64,000 nucleotides of DNA from Prochlorococcus sp. AG-402-N17 (GCA_003216455.1 QCIV01000001.1:151862-215861), one strand, 5' to 3'; positions 18,090 through 27,133 are shown, counted from the first letter of the stretch. A program made the numbers and translations. The notes: generated by a model from the sequence alone, not told the origin.

Positions 18090-18869
18090 ATGTATTCTAA
18101 AATTGCACTTTCTATAGGCGGTAGTGACTCTGGTGGTGGAGCAGGCATACAGGCTGACTTGAGAACTTTCATGGCACTTAATGTACATGGATGTTCTGTT
18201 ATTACATGTATTACCGCACAAAATAGTATAGAGGTTACATGCGTTCAACCAGTAGAGAAGAATACTTTATTAAATCAGTTAGATACTTTATTTGCTGATT
18301 TTGGTATTGATGCCTTAAAAACCGGAATGTTATTAAATGAAAAGATAATAAATGATACTTCTTCAAAATTAAATACATATAAAATAACCAAAATTATTGA
18401 CCCAGTAATGGTTACAAGAACTGGTTCTAAATTACTGGAAGATTCTGCTATTAATGCTTATAAAAAACTCTTATTACCAATTGCTGATTTGGTAACTCCA
18501 AATATTTATGAAGCAAATCTACTTTCTGGTTTAGAAATAAGGAGTAAAGAAGATATCGAAAATTCAGCAAGAAAAATTATTGGTCTTGGAGCTAAAGCGG
18601 TACTTATAAAAGGTGGCGGTTTAAAAGATATGAAAGGGAAGGATTTTTTTCTTGACTTAAATGGTAGAAAAGAGTGGCTATTTAATAATTTTATAAATAC
18701 AAAAAATACCCATGGTAGCGGCTGTACTTTGAGTGCTGCTATTTGTGGTTACAAGGCTTTAGGTTTTGATCTATTTGATTCCATACAAAAAGCGAAATTA
18801 TTTGTTGAGAAATCTTTAGAAAATTCTTATAAAATAGGATCTGGCCCTGGTCCCTTAGGCCATCATTAA
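18090..18869 (+). CDS. thiD: hydroxymethylpyrimidine(-phosphate) kinase
   Basis: 'LSIGGSDSGGGAGIQADLRTFMALNVHGCSVITCITAQNS', 'NTHGSGCTLSAAI'. Confidence 0.93.
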   Translation: MYSKIALSIGGSDSGGGAGIQADLRTFMALNVHGCSVITCITAQNSIEVTCVQPVEKNTLLNQLDTLFADFGIDALKTGMLLNEKIINDTSSKLNTYKITKIIDPVMVTRTGSKLLEDSAINAYKKLLLPIADLVTPNIYEANLLSGLEIRSKEDIENSARKIIGLGAKAVLIKGGGLKDMKGKDFFLDLNGRKEWLFNNFINTKNTHGSGCTLSAAICGYKALGFDLFDSIQKAKLFVEKSLENSYKIGSGPGPLGHH

Positions 18870-18887
18870 TTATTTATAGAAGTGGAG

Positions 18888-19073
18888 TCAGAACCACCAT
18901 TTTCTGTAGGGCTTCTTCAAAAATAAGATTTCTTCAGTCTCCCATCCTCCCTCCAACCACTCAAGATGCTCAAGTAATAAAGACTCACTTTCCCTTTTGC
19001 TTAATTGTCCAATTCTATTAGCAATACCATCGAACCTTACTTTCATCAATTCCTCAATCTTGATGTTATTCAT
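18888..19073 (-). CDS. hypothetical protein (61 aa)
   Basis: ORF track. Confidence 0.5.
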   Translation of the reverse strand: MNNIKIEELMKVRFDGIANRIGQLSKRESESLLLEHLEWLEGGWETEEILFLKKPYRKWWF

Positions 19074-19256
19074 AGGTTAAATAATAAATTTTTTTCTACT
19101 CTTACTTGTATACATTTTCTTGTCAACGATTTAATTTTATTTGTTTACTAGCAGTTTATAAAAATGTATTAAATACAACTTTTTAAAATAGATAGTAATT
19201 AAGACTTATTCACATAGATTTAATTAAAGACTAATTTACATAAAAATACTTTAACT

Positions 19257-19400
19257 ATGAATAAAAAAGAAACAGCAAGGCAAAAAACTATTTTAAATGT
19301 AGGCTATTGTGAAACGACCTCTGAATGGCTCAATAGAATCATTACTGAACTGGCAGATGAAAATAAAAATTTCGTAGATTTGTCAGTTATTTGTTCTTAA
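19257..19400 (+). CDS. 47-aa hypothetical protein
   Basis: MNKKETARQKTILNVGYCETTSEWLNRIITELADENKNFVDLSVICS*. Confidence 0.45.
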   Translation: MNKKETARQKTILNVGYCETTSEWLNRIITELADENKNFVDLSVICS

Positions 19401-19477
19401 TTTTTTAGAAAATATATTTTGATTTATTTTGAGGTAGCTTTTAACTATAAGAGAAATTTAAAAGATATTTTTGTGAT

Positions 19478-19945
19478 GTGAATCCTAATAAAAAAAACAT
19501 AGAAATAATTAAACAATTCAATTTATCTCCTCATCCTGAGGGTGGATGGTTTAGAGAGATAGTAAGGAGTGAGAATTCTCTAATGAGGGCAGATGGCCAA
19601 AGTAGAAACTTTATTACTGGAATATATTATCTTTTGGAGAGAGATGCAAAAAGTGCTTGGCACAGAGTAAAAAATGCTGATGAAATTTGGATTTATCTAA
19701 GGGGTGATCCTCTGAATTTATGGTGCCTAGATAATGATAATAAGTTAATAAGAAATTTAATTTTAGATTCTAATAATCCAGTAGAAATGATCCCATCTGG
19801 GTATTGGCAAGCTGCAAAAAGTAAAGGCGAATTTACTTTAATGTGTTGTTGTGTTGGCCCTGGCTTTGATTTTAAGGATTTTGAATTACTCAGAAATACA
19901 AATCATGCTTCTAGATTAGATAAAGCAATTAATGATCTTATTTGA
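19478..19945 (+). CDS. DUF985/cupin_5 family protein (GTG start)
   Basis: 'NLSPHPEGGWFREIVRS', 'SAWHRVKNADEIWIYLRGDPLNLW'. Confidence 0.85.
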   Translation: MNPNKKNIEIIKQFNLSPHPEGGWFREIVRSENSLMRADGQSRNFITGIYYLLERDAKSAWHRVKNADEIWIYLRGDPLNLWCLDNDNKLIRNLILDSNNPVEMIPSGYWQAAKSKGEFTLMCCCVGPGFDFKDFELLRNTNHASRLDKAINDLI

Positions 19946-20015
19946 GACATTTTTTTGTTTATATTTTTGAAATTATCCTCTAGATTTATAAGGCTACTCA
20001 ATCAATCTATATTTA

Positions 20016-20393
20016 ATGAATCAAAATTCTGTCAAAACAATTGGTATTAATGATGAACCAAGAAAAGATTCATACTTAGTATATTTAAATCAGGCTGATG
20101 GATTAAAAGGCATCCTTAATAGGGATTTTGATGAATGGTCCAATTTTGATAGTTGGGAAAGTATTTCAGTACAGCAATGGATTTTTTCTAGAGCTTTGGA
20201 GGTTTTCAGAGGTAAGAAAATTGATATTAAATGCGATTGTTGTGAACATAATGATTTAATACCAAATGATTTTGAGAGTATTAAAAAAGAAAAATGCTTT
20301 GGTAAAAAAAGTGCTTACATGATTGAAAAAGTTGTAGATGAGATTGTATTAGCTAAGGCAAGAAGAGAAAGTGATGGAACATATTCTGCGTAA
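20016..20393 (+). CDS. hypothetical protein
   Basis: 125-aa ORF. Confidence 0.55.
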   Translation: MNQNSVKTIGINDEPRKDSYLVYLNQADGLKGILNRDFDEWSNFDSWESISVQQWIFSRALEVFRGKKIDIKCDCCEHNDLIPNDFESIKKEKCFGKKSAYMIEKVVDEIVLAKARRESDGTYSA

Positions 20394-20429
20394 GATTTAT
20401 AAATATTTATGGAGTGAAAAATCTTTTAC

Positions 20430-20618
20430 TTACCAGTGAAAATTATCAGAAGAACCAATCGTTAAATTTCTAGTGGACATCTTATGGAACTTAAAGTGTA
20501 CCGAATCACTGAACTCCTTTTCATCTGAGTAATTCACAAGATCAACTGGGTCGATATTTTCATCGAACCATGCATCATATTCAATATGGTTTGGTTCAGC
20601 AAAATAACTCATATCCAA
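20430..20618 (-). CDS. hypothetical protein (62 aa)
   Basis: ORF track. Confidence 0.45.
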   Translation of the reverse strand: MDMSYFAEPNHIEYDAWFDENIDPVDLVNYSDEKEFSDSVHFKFHKMSTRNLTIGSSDNFHW

Positions 20619-20634
20619 TTAATAGCTTCCTAAA

Positions 20635-20648
20635 ACCGTATAAACGGT
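20635..20648. promoter_or_regulatory. inverted repeat upstream of the 20618 start
   Basis: ACCGT-ATAA-ACGGT. Confidence 0.3.
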
Positions 20649-20752
20649 ACATGCGATACCAAATTAAAATTCTTAATTTTTAGATAGTCCATATTTTTAA
20701 CTTGTTCATCAAGATTAGTTAATAAAAAGATAGGAGAAATATCTATAAATTC

Positions 20753-21105
20753 ATGTCTCTCGATACAACTATGGTTTCTATCCATCCCCAATTTACAATC
20801 AAGGATGGGAAGATGGACAAGTGCATAGCTATTTTAGAAGAAATTTTGGTACTGACAAAAGCTAATGAACCTGACTGCCTTTTTTAAATATCACTTCATG
20901 CGGTTCAGATAAGGCTTATGTAAGAGAGGCATATAAATATGATGCTGCCGCTTTATTTCATCTCAAAAATATGGAAAATATGATTCCCAAGCTTTTTGAA
21001 GTGTCAGATATTACTGTGCTGGTCCAAGGCTCAGCAAAGGAGATTGAACCCTTGAAGGAAATACTGCCAGAAGCTGATTTCTATGAAGCAATGTCTGGAT
21101 TCTGA
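20753..21105 (+). pseudogene. ABM-like (antibiotic biosynthesis monooxygenase fold) protein, frameshifted
   Basis: MSLDTTMVSIHPQFTIKDGKMDKCIAILEEILVLTKANEPDCLF then stop; +1 frame continues LNITSCGSDKAYVREAYKYDAAALFHLKNMENMIPKLFEVSDITVLVQGSAKEIEPLKEILPEADFYEAMSGF*; shift lies in a 6-T run. Confidence 0.7.
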
Positions 21106-21235
21106 TTTAGATTGTAAATATTGACAGTCGATAGCTAGTAGCTTTTAGTCCCTTTTTTATTTAGGAATTCAAAATAAATTAATCTTCCCTTTGCTTATAT
21201 CAAGTAACTTTATTATCAGCTCAAATATTATTTTT

Positions 21236-21583
21236 ATGGCATCAACTTTTTATATCGTTCATCATGAATTTAAGGCAGGAAAAGCTGAAAAATGGTGGGA
21301 AACAGCTTATGCAGCAATGTCACCAGGTGGTGGATGGGATGATGCGGTAGCAGCTAATAAAGAAAAAGGATTTTTTAACCATTCTGCAAATGCAGTAACT
21401 AAAACTGGTCCCGTATATTGTTTTTGGGAAGTAAAAGAGGGTATTTCAGCTGAGGATTTTCAGGAGTTTATAGATGGTCCCTCTGGTCCAGGTTTCGGAC
21501 AAGATGCATTGATGAATATCTGTAAACCAATTGACACATCATTAATGAATGGACAAACACCTTACCCACCAGTTTTTTCTTAA
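21236..21583 (+). CDS. small ferredoxin-fold/ABM-like protein
   Basis: ORF track start 21191; preferred ATG 21236 (MASTFYIVHHEFKAGKAEKWWETAYAAMSPGGG...). Confidence 0.6.
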   Translation: MASTFYIVHHEFKAGKAEKWWETAYAAMSPGGGWDDAVAANKEKGFFNHSANAVTKTGPVYCFWEVKEGISAEDFQEFIDGPSGPGFGQDALMNICKPIDTSLMNGQTPYPPVFS

Positions 21584-21630
21584 TAATTGACAGTCGATCT
21601 ACAATAGGAATCATTTAGTTCCTTTTTAAT

Positions 21631-21909
21631 ATGTCCCTTGAAACTACGGTTTTCACATTCAAAATTAGCGTCCCATTTGAAGAATGGGCTGCGGTTTATG
21701 ACAGCGAAGAAAATATACAAATGAATAAAGAGCGTGGAATTATTTGCTTATACAAAGGTGTAAAGAAAGATGATCCAACAAGTGTAATTCTTATTGAGCA
21801 GGGTGAAGAAGGTAAATCAATAGCTATGTTTGAAGATCCAGCAGTGAAACCATTAATTGAGAGTGCAGGTCATATTTACGATTCAACGGTTATATCCAGT
21901 TATTTTTAA
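21631..21909 (+). CDS. DUF3764-like protein
   Basis: 'FTFKISVPFEEWAAVYDSEENIQMNKERGI...' dimeric alpha-beta-barrel-like pattern. Confidence 0.6.
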   Translation: MSLETTVFTFKISVPFEEWAAVYDSEENIQMNKERGIICLYKGVKKDDPTSVILIEQGEEGKSIAMFEDPAVKPLIESAGHIYDSTVISSYF

Positions 21910-22059
21910 GTGAAACGTTTACTACTGACTCCTATATTCAAACGTTTTAAAAAAAATGCTTTCTTCTCATCACTCAATCAAAATACTTGTCCTGTTTATG
22001 ATGCTGAAGAAATAAAAAAACAAGAACAACAAGAAGCTATTAAAAAGTTATACCCATAA
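21910..22059 (+). CDS. 49-aa hypothetical protein (GTG start)
   Basis: GTG start directly after the preceding stop; VKRLLLTPIFKRFKKNAFFSSLNQNTCPVYDAEEIKKQEQQEAIKKLYP*. Confidence 0.4.
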   Translation: MKRLLLTPIFKRFKKNAFFSSLNQNTCPVYDAEEIKKQEQQEAIKKLYP

Positions 22060-22248
22060 AAAAAGGGGCGTTTGCTTCGCCACAGCCAAAAAGCGGGATA
22101 ATCCCCATCACCCGGCTTTTATAAAATCCTAGCACTATATATGGTGTTTGTAAGTAATAAAAATTAACTATTGATGGAGTTGTTTGTTTCTAATAAATTT
22201 GTCATGATGGAAATCCCCATCACCCAGGCTCGTAAGAGTCTTTTTTTT

Positions 22249-22638
22249 ATGCCCATTTTTGGATCAGATACTCCATTTATGCTTCTTGCAAAACTAAAAG
22301 TTAAGGAAGATAAGGTTGCAGAATACTTAGAAATTGCAGATAAGACAGATAAAGCTGTTGAAGCTTATGAACCAGGAATGCTCCATCATACTTTTGATCA
22401 AGATCCTGATGACCCTCTTCGTTTCGTATGGTCAGAAGTTTATAAAAATGATGATGCTTTACTAGCTCATTTAGCTAATCCAGCATTAGGTGTTTATCTT
22501 GAGGCTCATGCTGATCTGGGAACTGATTTTTCTGTTGAATTTTACGGAACTGTGGGAGATAAAGTAATTGAAGCCATGAACGGAACAGGAGTTCCATATA
22601 AGATCTTTAAAACAAAATTAGGATATAGCAGAGTTTAA
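22249..22638 (+). CDS. putative quinol monooxygenase/ABM-domain protein
   Basis: 'MLLAKLKVKEDKVAEYLEIADKTDKAVEAYEPGMLHHTFDQDPDDPLRFVWSEVYKNDDALLAHLANP'; ORF track start 22171, ATG at 22249 more likely. Confidence 0.75.
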   Translation: MPIFGSDTPFMLLAKLKVKEDKVAEYLEIADKTDKAVEAYEPGMLHHTFDQDPDDPLRFVWSEVYKNDDALLAHLANPALGVYLEAHADLGTDFSVEFYGTVGDKVIEAMNGTGVPYKIFKTKLGYSRV

Positions 22639-22666
22639 GATTAAGAGTATTAAATAATTAGTCCGA

Positions 22667-22786
22667 CTAAATTATTAATAAGAATCTGAGTGCAAGTGGT
22701 AACCACAAACACAGAAGAAGCATTAGTAAAAGAGTGATAGCATGAACATTCGGAATGTATTGCTCTTTAAAAATTTGTGTCTTCAT
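22667..22786 (-). CDS. 39-aa putative single-TM microprotein
   Basis: MKTQIFKEQYIPNVHAITLLLMLLLCLWLPLALRFLLII*. Confidence 0.45.
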   Translation of the reverse strand: MKTQIFKEQYIPNVHAITLLLMLLLCLWLPLALRFLLII

Positions 22787-22789
22787 AAT

Positions 22790-22879
22790 CTATCTAGCTT
22801 TCTTAAGTTTGATTTCTCTTCTGATAAGCAAAGCTATAACTACAACACACATATTCATTAAAAATACGTCTAATGGCAT
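22790..22879 (-). CDS. 29-aa putative single-TM microprotein
   Basis: MPLDVFLMNMCVVVIALLIRREIKLKKAR*. Confidence 0.35.
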   Translation of the reverse strand: MPLDVFLMNMCVVVIALLIRREIKLKKAR

Positions 22880-23020
22880 TTAATAAAAAGTCTCTACTAA
22901 ATTAATAGCAAAATTATTGATCTGCGAATCAATAAATGATTGCTAGTGTTTGTAGGCTTAATAAAATGAATTCAAAAATTAAATTTATGCTTAAATATCT
23001 CAGTTCTTTTAACAATATAA

Positions 23021-23323
23021 ATGGCTTATTCAGAAACAAGGATAGTAATTGGTGGTCTAGCCCATGTACCTGTTCTTATTTTTATAGCCAATTTTATTAA
23101 AGGTAAATTTCGAATTAAAACTGGAGAGACAAAAGATACTGTAGTTAAAGAAGAGCAAGTTAAAATTATTGAGGTAAAAGATACCGCAGTTAAAAAAGTA
23201 AAAGCAGAAGCTAAAAAGGAACTTTCAAATAAGCTAGATAGTATTGAACAGAAGGCTGATGAGATTTATGAAAAGGTAAAGAAGAAAAAAAAACAAGAAG
23301 AAGAAGAAAAAAAGAATAACTAA
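23021..23323 (+). CDS. hypothetical protein with Lys/Glu-rich coiled-coil tail
   Basis: 100-aa ORF. Confidence 0.5.
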   Translation: MAYSETRIVIGGLAHVPVLIFIANFIKGKFRIKTGETKDTVVKEEQVKIIEVKDTAVKKVKAEAKKELSNKLDSIEQKADEIYEKVKKKKKQEEEEKKNN

Positions 23324-23517
23324 ATTGAGATCCTATCAAGCATTAATATATCTTGAGCTTGGACTGTATCTCTCTTATCTTCATCTTCGGGATCTTTGTA
23401 TGATTCAATTTCAGCTTGAATTTTTCTCTTATAAACTCCTTTGATATAGTCAATTTCTCTTCTCTCTTTATTCAAGATTGAGAATGGTGATCTTTTTAAA
23501 TACATAACTTTCTCCAA
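23320..23517 (-). CDS. hypothetical protein (65 aa)
   Basis: ORF track. Confidence 0.45.
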   Translation of the reverse strand: MEKVMYLKRSPFSILNKERREIDYIKGVYKRKIQAEIESYKDPEDEDKRDTVQAQDILMLDRISI

Positions 23518-23532
23518 ATAAATGAGTTTTGA

Positions 23533-23670
23533 TCAGCTCCAGTTTTTATCAGATTCAACAAAGCTATCCAATGTTTGCTGATTCCTGATTTTTTCCTCAA
23601 GAAGTTCTTCTTCTGATCTTTCTTCAATCTCAGATTTTTTATCTTCTTTTAGTGTGGATTTGGTAGACAT
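23533..23670 (-). CDS. 45-aa acidic hypothetical protein
   Basis: MSTKSTLKEDKKSEIEERSEEELLEEKIRNQQTLDSFVESDKNWS*. Confidence 0.45.
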   Translation of the reverse strand: MSTKSTLKEDKKSEIEERSEEELLEEKIRNQQTLDSFVESDKNWS

Positions 23671-23899
23671 TTGCTCATGACGACTACAATTATGTTCTAA
23701 CTAGTCAGGCAAGCTATCCGACTAATAAATATGTACGGTTTGAGGAACCCCCTTATACGGATAAAGGATCAACAATTGAATTTGAATATGGTTAAAATCA
23801 TTGTTTATTTTCGATTAGTTTTTTTTCCTTTAAAAATCATCAATAAGGGCAGACCAACAAGCATAAGACTCCCATCAATTAATAAAAAAGTATTTAGAT

Positions 23900-24375
23900 T
23901 CATTTATCTATTTCTTCGGGGTTATCTTGCAATTCCGCTCCTCTTTCATCTCTTGCCCAGTCCAGCAATACTCTCAATATCCTCAGTTCCCTCATAACTG
24001 TATTTGGCTTCACCTTCACTAATCTTTCATCTCGCCATACTGCAAAATGCTTAATCTGCAGATCACTTAGTGGAATATCTCCGAGCCAGCTTTCTGCAGT
24101 CACCCTGAGAGCATATTTTTCATTCTCCTCACTGCGGTGCAGAAGCAATAGACCTTTATATAGTCATTAATTGCCTCTCCAAGGGTTATCGGGACATCTC
24201 TGAAAACCTTTTTTGTTCTCTCTTCGACTGCATTAGCCCATGATTGGGCAAGATCCTTGGAAAGAAAAGTTCTTGACCTAGGGCCTATATAATTCTTCCT
24301 TCTGATAAGGACTTGCCAGCCGCTGCCGCTTCTTCTGATTGTTGCCATTTCGGTGTCATCGTATGTGTGATGCAC
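23900..24375 (-). pseudogene. tyrosine-type site-specific integrase remnant (N-terminal region only, frameshifted)
   Basis: Two overlapping ORFs: 'MATIRRSGSGWQVLIRRKNYIGPRSRTFLSKDLAQSWANAVEERTKKVFRDVPITLGEAINDYIK' and 'LLHRSEENEKYALRVTAESWLGDIPLSDLQIKHFAVWRDERLVKVKPNTVMRELRILRVLLDWARDE...DNPEEI'; catalytic domain absent. Confidence 0.8.
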
Positions 24376-24402
24376 CTCCAGATGTCTGCCTTAAAAACAG
24401 AA

Positions 24403-24430
24403 AAGTGGACCCGAAAACGGACGTCCACTT
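24403..24430. repeat. inverted repeat between integrase remnant and tRNA-Thr
   Basis: AAGTGGAC-CCGAAAACGGAC-GTCCACTT. Confidence 0.6.
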
Positions 24431-24488
24431 CTGAATAATTTCTTTGTGCGATAGTGGTAATCTCACTGATACCAAGCTATCCCGCGAG

Positions 24489-24560
<72 letters not shown>

Positions 24561-24570
24561 AATTTTAAAG

Positions 24571-24652
24571 TGGGCCGGGTTGGATTTGAACCAACGTAGG
24601 CAGAGCCAGCGGATTTACAGTCCGCCCCCTTTAACCACTCGGGCACCGACCC
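24571..24652 (-). tRNA. tRNA-Tyr(GTA)
   Basis: GGGTCGGTGCCCGAGTGG...GGACTGTAAATCC...GGTTCAAATCCAACCCGGCCCA; long variable arm; anticodon GTA. Confidence 0.95.
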
Positions 24653-24747
24653 CCACTATTTGAACTTATCAGTTAATGGTCACTTTGTGTGAAAATGTTT
24701 TGGTTTTTTTGTTTCTTTCTAGATAGCATTTAATAGAAAAGACTTTA

Positions 24748-25194
24748 TTGATGATGAATATCTTATTGATAAATGGACCGAATCTAAATCTTTTGGGAAC
24801 TAGAGAACCTGAAATATATGGTGATAAAACACTAAGTGATATAGAAAAAGATTTAACTAAAGTTGCTAAAGAAAAAAGTATTAATCTTGTATGTTTTCAA
24901 AGTAATCATGAAGGAGAAATAGTAGATAAAATTCAAGAGTCTGTAAAAAATATCCAAGGTATTCTTATAAATGCTGGCGCTTTTACTCATACCTCGATTT
25001 CTATTCGTGATGCATTAATTGGATCAAAAATTCCGTTTGTAGAGTTACATATTTCAAATATCTTCAGTAGAGAAGATTTTCGTAAAGAATCTTTTCTTAC
25101 AGATAAAGCTATAGGAATTATTAGTGGGTTCGGCATATCAAGTTATTCCTTAGCTCTTGAAGGAATTATTGGATATTTAAGTAGTAAAGATTAA
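24748..25194 (+). CDS. aroQ: 3-dehydroquinate dehydratase, type II
   Basis: '[20 protein letters not shown]', '[16 protein letters not shown]'. Confidence 0.95.
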   Translation: MMMNILLINGPNLNLLGTREPEIYGDKTLSDIEKDLTKVAKEKSINLVCFQSNHEGEIVDKIQESVKNIQGILINAGAFTHTSISIRDALIGSKIPFVELHISNIFSREDFRKESFLTDKAIGIISGFGISSYSLALEGIIGYLSSKD

Positions 25195-25803
25195 ATGCTA
25201 GTCGATTTCAAAAGGCCAACTTCTCATATTAAATACCTATCGTCATTTACCTCAGATGAGTGGATCAAACTCGCATTATCTAATCCAATTGATATTCTTA
25301 TTGACCATGCTCATTGTGAAAGAAAAGCAGCTGGAGTAGCTATTCAATTAATGTTTAGATATCCATCAGAACCAAATCTGGCAGAAGTTCTAAGTCCAAT
25401 AGCGAGAGAGGAATTAGAGCATTTTGAAAAAATACTCTATTTTTTAAAGGATCTTGGACATTCTCTTGAGTCCTTAAAACCGCCTCCATATGGAGCTGAA
25501 TTGTCCAAGAACATAAGAAAGGAAGAGCCAAATAGAATGCTTGATAGTTTCTTAATAGCAGGACTTATTGAAGCAAGAAGTCATGAAAGATTAAGTTTGC
25601 TTGCGCTAAATGCTGAAGATAAATCGTTTAGATCCCTTTATGAGTCTCTGCTTGAGAGTGAGGCAAGACATTTTGGAGTTTACTGGAAACTAGCGCAAAC
25701 TAAATTCTCTAAAAATCAAACTTTCAAAAGGTTACAGGAATTGTCTGAAATTGAGTCATCAATACTAGCTGAAACTTTCTTATTGCCAAGGGTACATAGC
25801 TAA
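25195..25803 (+). CDS. miaE: tRNA-(ms2io6A)-hydroxylase
   Basis: Di-iron 'DHAHCERKAAGVAIQLMFRYP', 'AREELEHFE'. Confidence 0.9.
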   Translation: MLVDFKRPTSHIKYLSSFTSDEWIKLALSNPIDILIDHAHCERKAAGVAIQLMFRYPSEPNLAEVLSPIAREELEHFEKILYFLKDLGHSLESLKPPPYGAELSKNIRKEEPNRMLDSFLIAGLIEARSHERLSLLALNAEDKSFRSLYESLLESEARHFGVYWKLAQTKFSKNQTFKRLQELSEIESSILAETFLLPRVHS

Positions 25804-25818
25804 AGTTAATAAAATAAA

Positions 25819-26574
25819 ATGATAATAAACAAGTTTTTAAGTTTACTTAATCGATATAAAACTGATTTACCAACATTCACAATCGTTGGTGTAGGCCCTG
25901 GAGATCCATCGCTTTTAACACTTGCTGCTGTGGATGCAATAAAAAAAGCGAAAGTTATAGTTTTTCCAATATCAGATGATAATAAAAAGAGTTTCGCTGC
26001 GGAAATAGTCAAGAAATACACCAAATTTAAAAAAAATATACCTATCATCTTTCCAATGGCTAGGAAGGATTTTGATCCAGATGAAATATGGTCTAACGCA
26101 GTAGATAAAATTGTGAAATTTATAAAAAATGGAGAATCAGTTGTTTTACTTTGTCTTGGAGATACTTCACTATTTGCAAGTTCTTCTAATATTTTGAGGT
26201 TAATAAAAAACAATCATGCTGAAATTATTACCAAAACCATACCTGGTATTTCCTCTGTTTCGGCAGCAGCAGCTTTAAATGATTTTGATTTGGTAAAAAA
26301 AGGGGAGACCCTGATCATCAAAGAATGCCCTTCTTTAGAATCTGAATTAACAACCCTAATTAGGGAAAATAAGGAAAATAAAACGGTATTGGCCATTATG
26401 AAAGTTGGCAAAAGATGGAATTTAGTCAGGGAAATTTTAAAGAAAGAGAATATCATCAATACATCATTAATAGCTTTGAGTGTTGGTATGCCTGATCAAA
26501 TTATTCAATATGCATCTCAATATAAAAAGGAATTTATGCCTTATTTTTCTTTGATTTTGATAAGGTTCGATTAA
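25819..26574 (+). CDS. cobI: precorrin-2 C20-methyltransferase
   Basis: 'VGVGPGDPSLLTLAAVDAIKKAKVIVFP', 'LCLGDTSLFASSS'. Confidence 0.9.
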   Translation: MIINKFLSLLNRYKTDLPTFTIVGVGPGDPSLLTLAAVDAIKKAKVIVFPISDDNKKSFAAEIVKKYTKFKKNIPIIFPMARKDFDPDEIWSNAVDKIVKFIKNGESVVLLCLGDTSLFASSSNILRLIKNNHAEIITKTIPGISSVSAAAALNDFDLVKKGETLIIKECPSLESELTTLIRENKENKTVLAIMKVGKRWNLVREILKKENIINTSLIALSVGMPDQIIQYASQYKKEFMPYFSLILIRFD

Positions 26575-27059
26575 TGTATAAAAAAGAAAAATTAGTTGAA
26601 AATCAATTTACATGGCCAATATGTAAGGATCTATTATTTTTTGTTCTTGAAGATAAGGTTAGTGATGTATTTGTTTGTGAATTAGTTTGGGAAAGACTTT
26701 TTTATACTAGAGAAATATTTTTAAATAATTGGGTTTCTAGCTCATTAACTCCTCCTTATTGGGCAGAAAAATTTGAAAAAGCTCCTCAAATCATTTCAGA
26801 GCGACCAGCCTCAGTACATTTGACTCGATCAATTCCAAAAGACTATAAACAGGGATTGAAAAATTTTCTTAATTTTAAAGGTTATAAGATTAATGAAATC
26901 TATCCAAGAAGAACTAGAAGAGCGACGGCAGTAAATTGGTTAATTTATTGGGCGATTGAAAATGATTGTTTTTCAAAAGATAGTGGATTAATGCCAAGTC
27001 CTAGTTCGCCCCCAGTTAATCCAGTTAAAGGACATTTTGGCGATCCAGAAATTAAATAA
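26574..27059 (+). CDS. DUF1823-like conserved protein
   Basis: 'VCELVWERLFYTR', 'YKGYKINEIYPRRTRRATAVNWL'-type conserved cyanobacterial protein. Confidence 0.65.
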   Translation: MYKKEKLVENQFTWPICKDLLFFVLEDKVSDVFVCELVWERLFYTREIFLNNWVSSSLTPPYWAEKFEKAPQIISERPASVHLTRSIPKDYKQGLKNFLNFKGYKINEIYPRRTRRATAVNWLIYWAIENDCFSKDSGLMPSPSSPPVNPVKGHFGDPEIK

Positions 27060-27133
27060 GTTTTTTTGAAAAAGGTAAATGATTCTATTAAAGGTATAGT
27101 TGTAATGGATACTACTTTCTTTGGAGAGAAGAA

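Noticed and set aside
18048-18248. Minus-strand 66-aa Cys-rich ORF
   Set aside because: Lies antisense within thiD; composition is explained by the thiD codons
23731-23997. Plus-strand 88-aa ORF
   Set aside because: Partly antisense to the integrase remnant, with no recognisable family; not supported
25806-26459. Minus-strand ORFs 25806-26213 and 26214-26459
   Set aside because: Antisense to cobI
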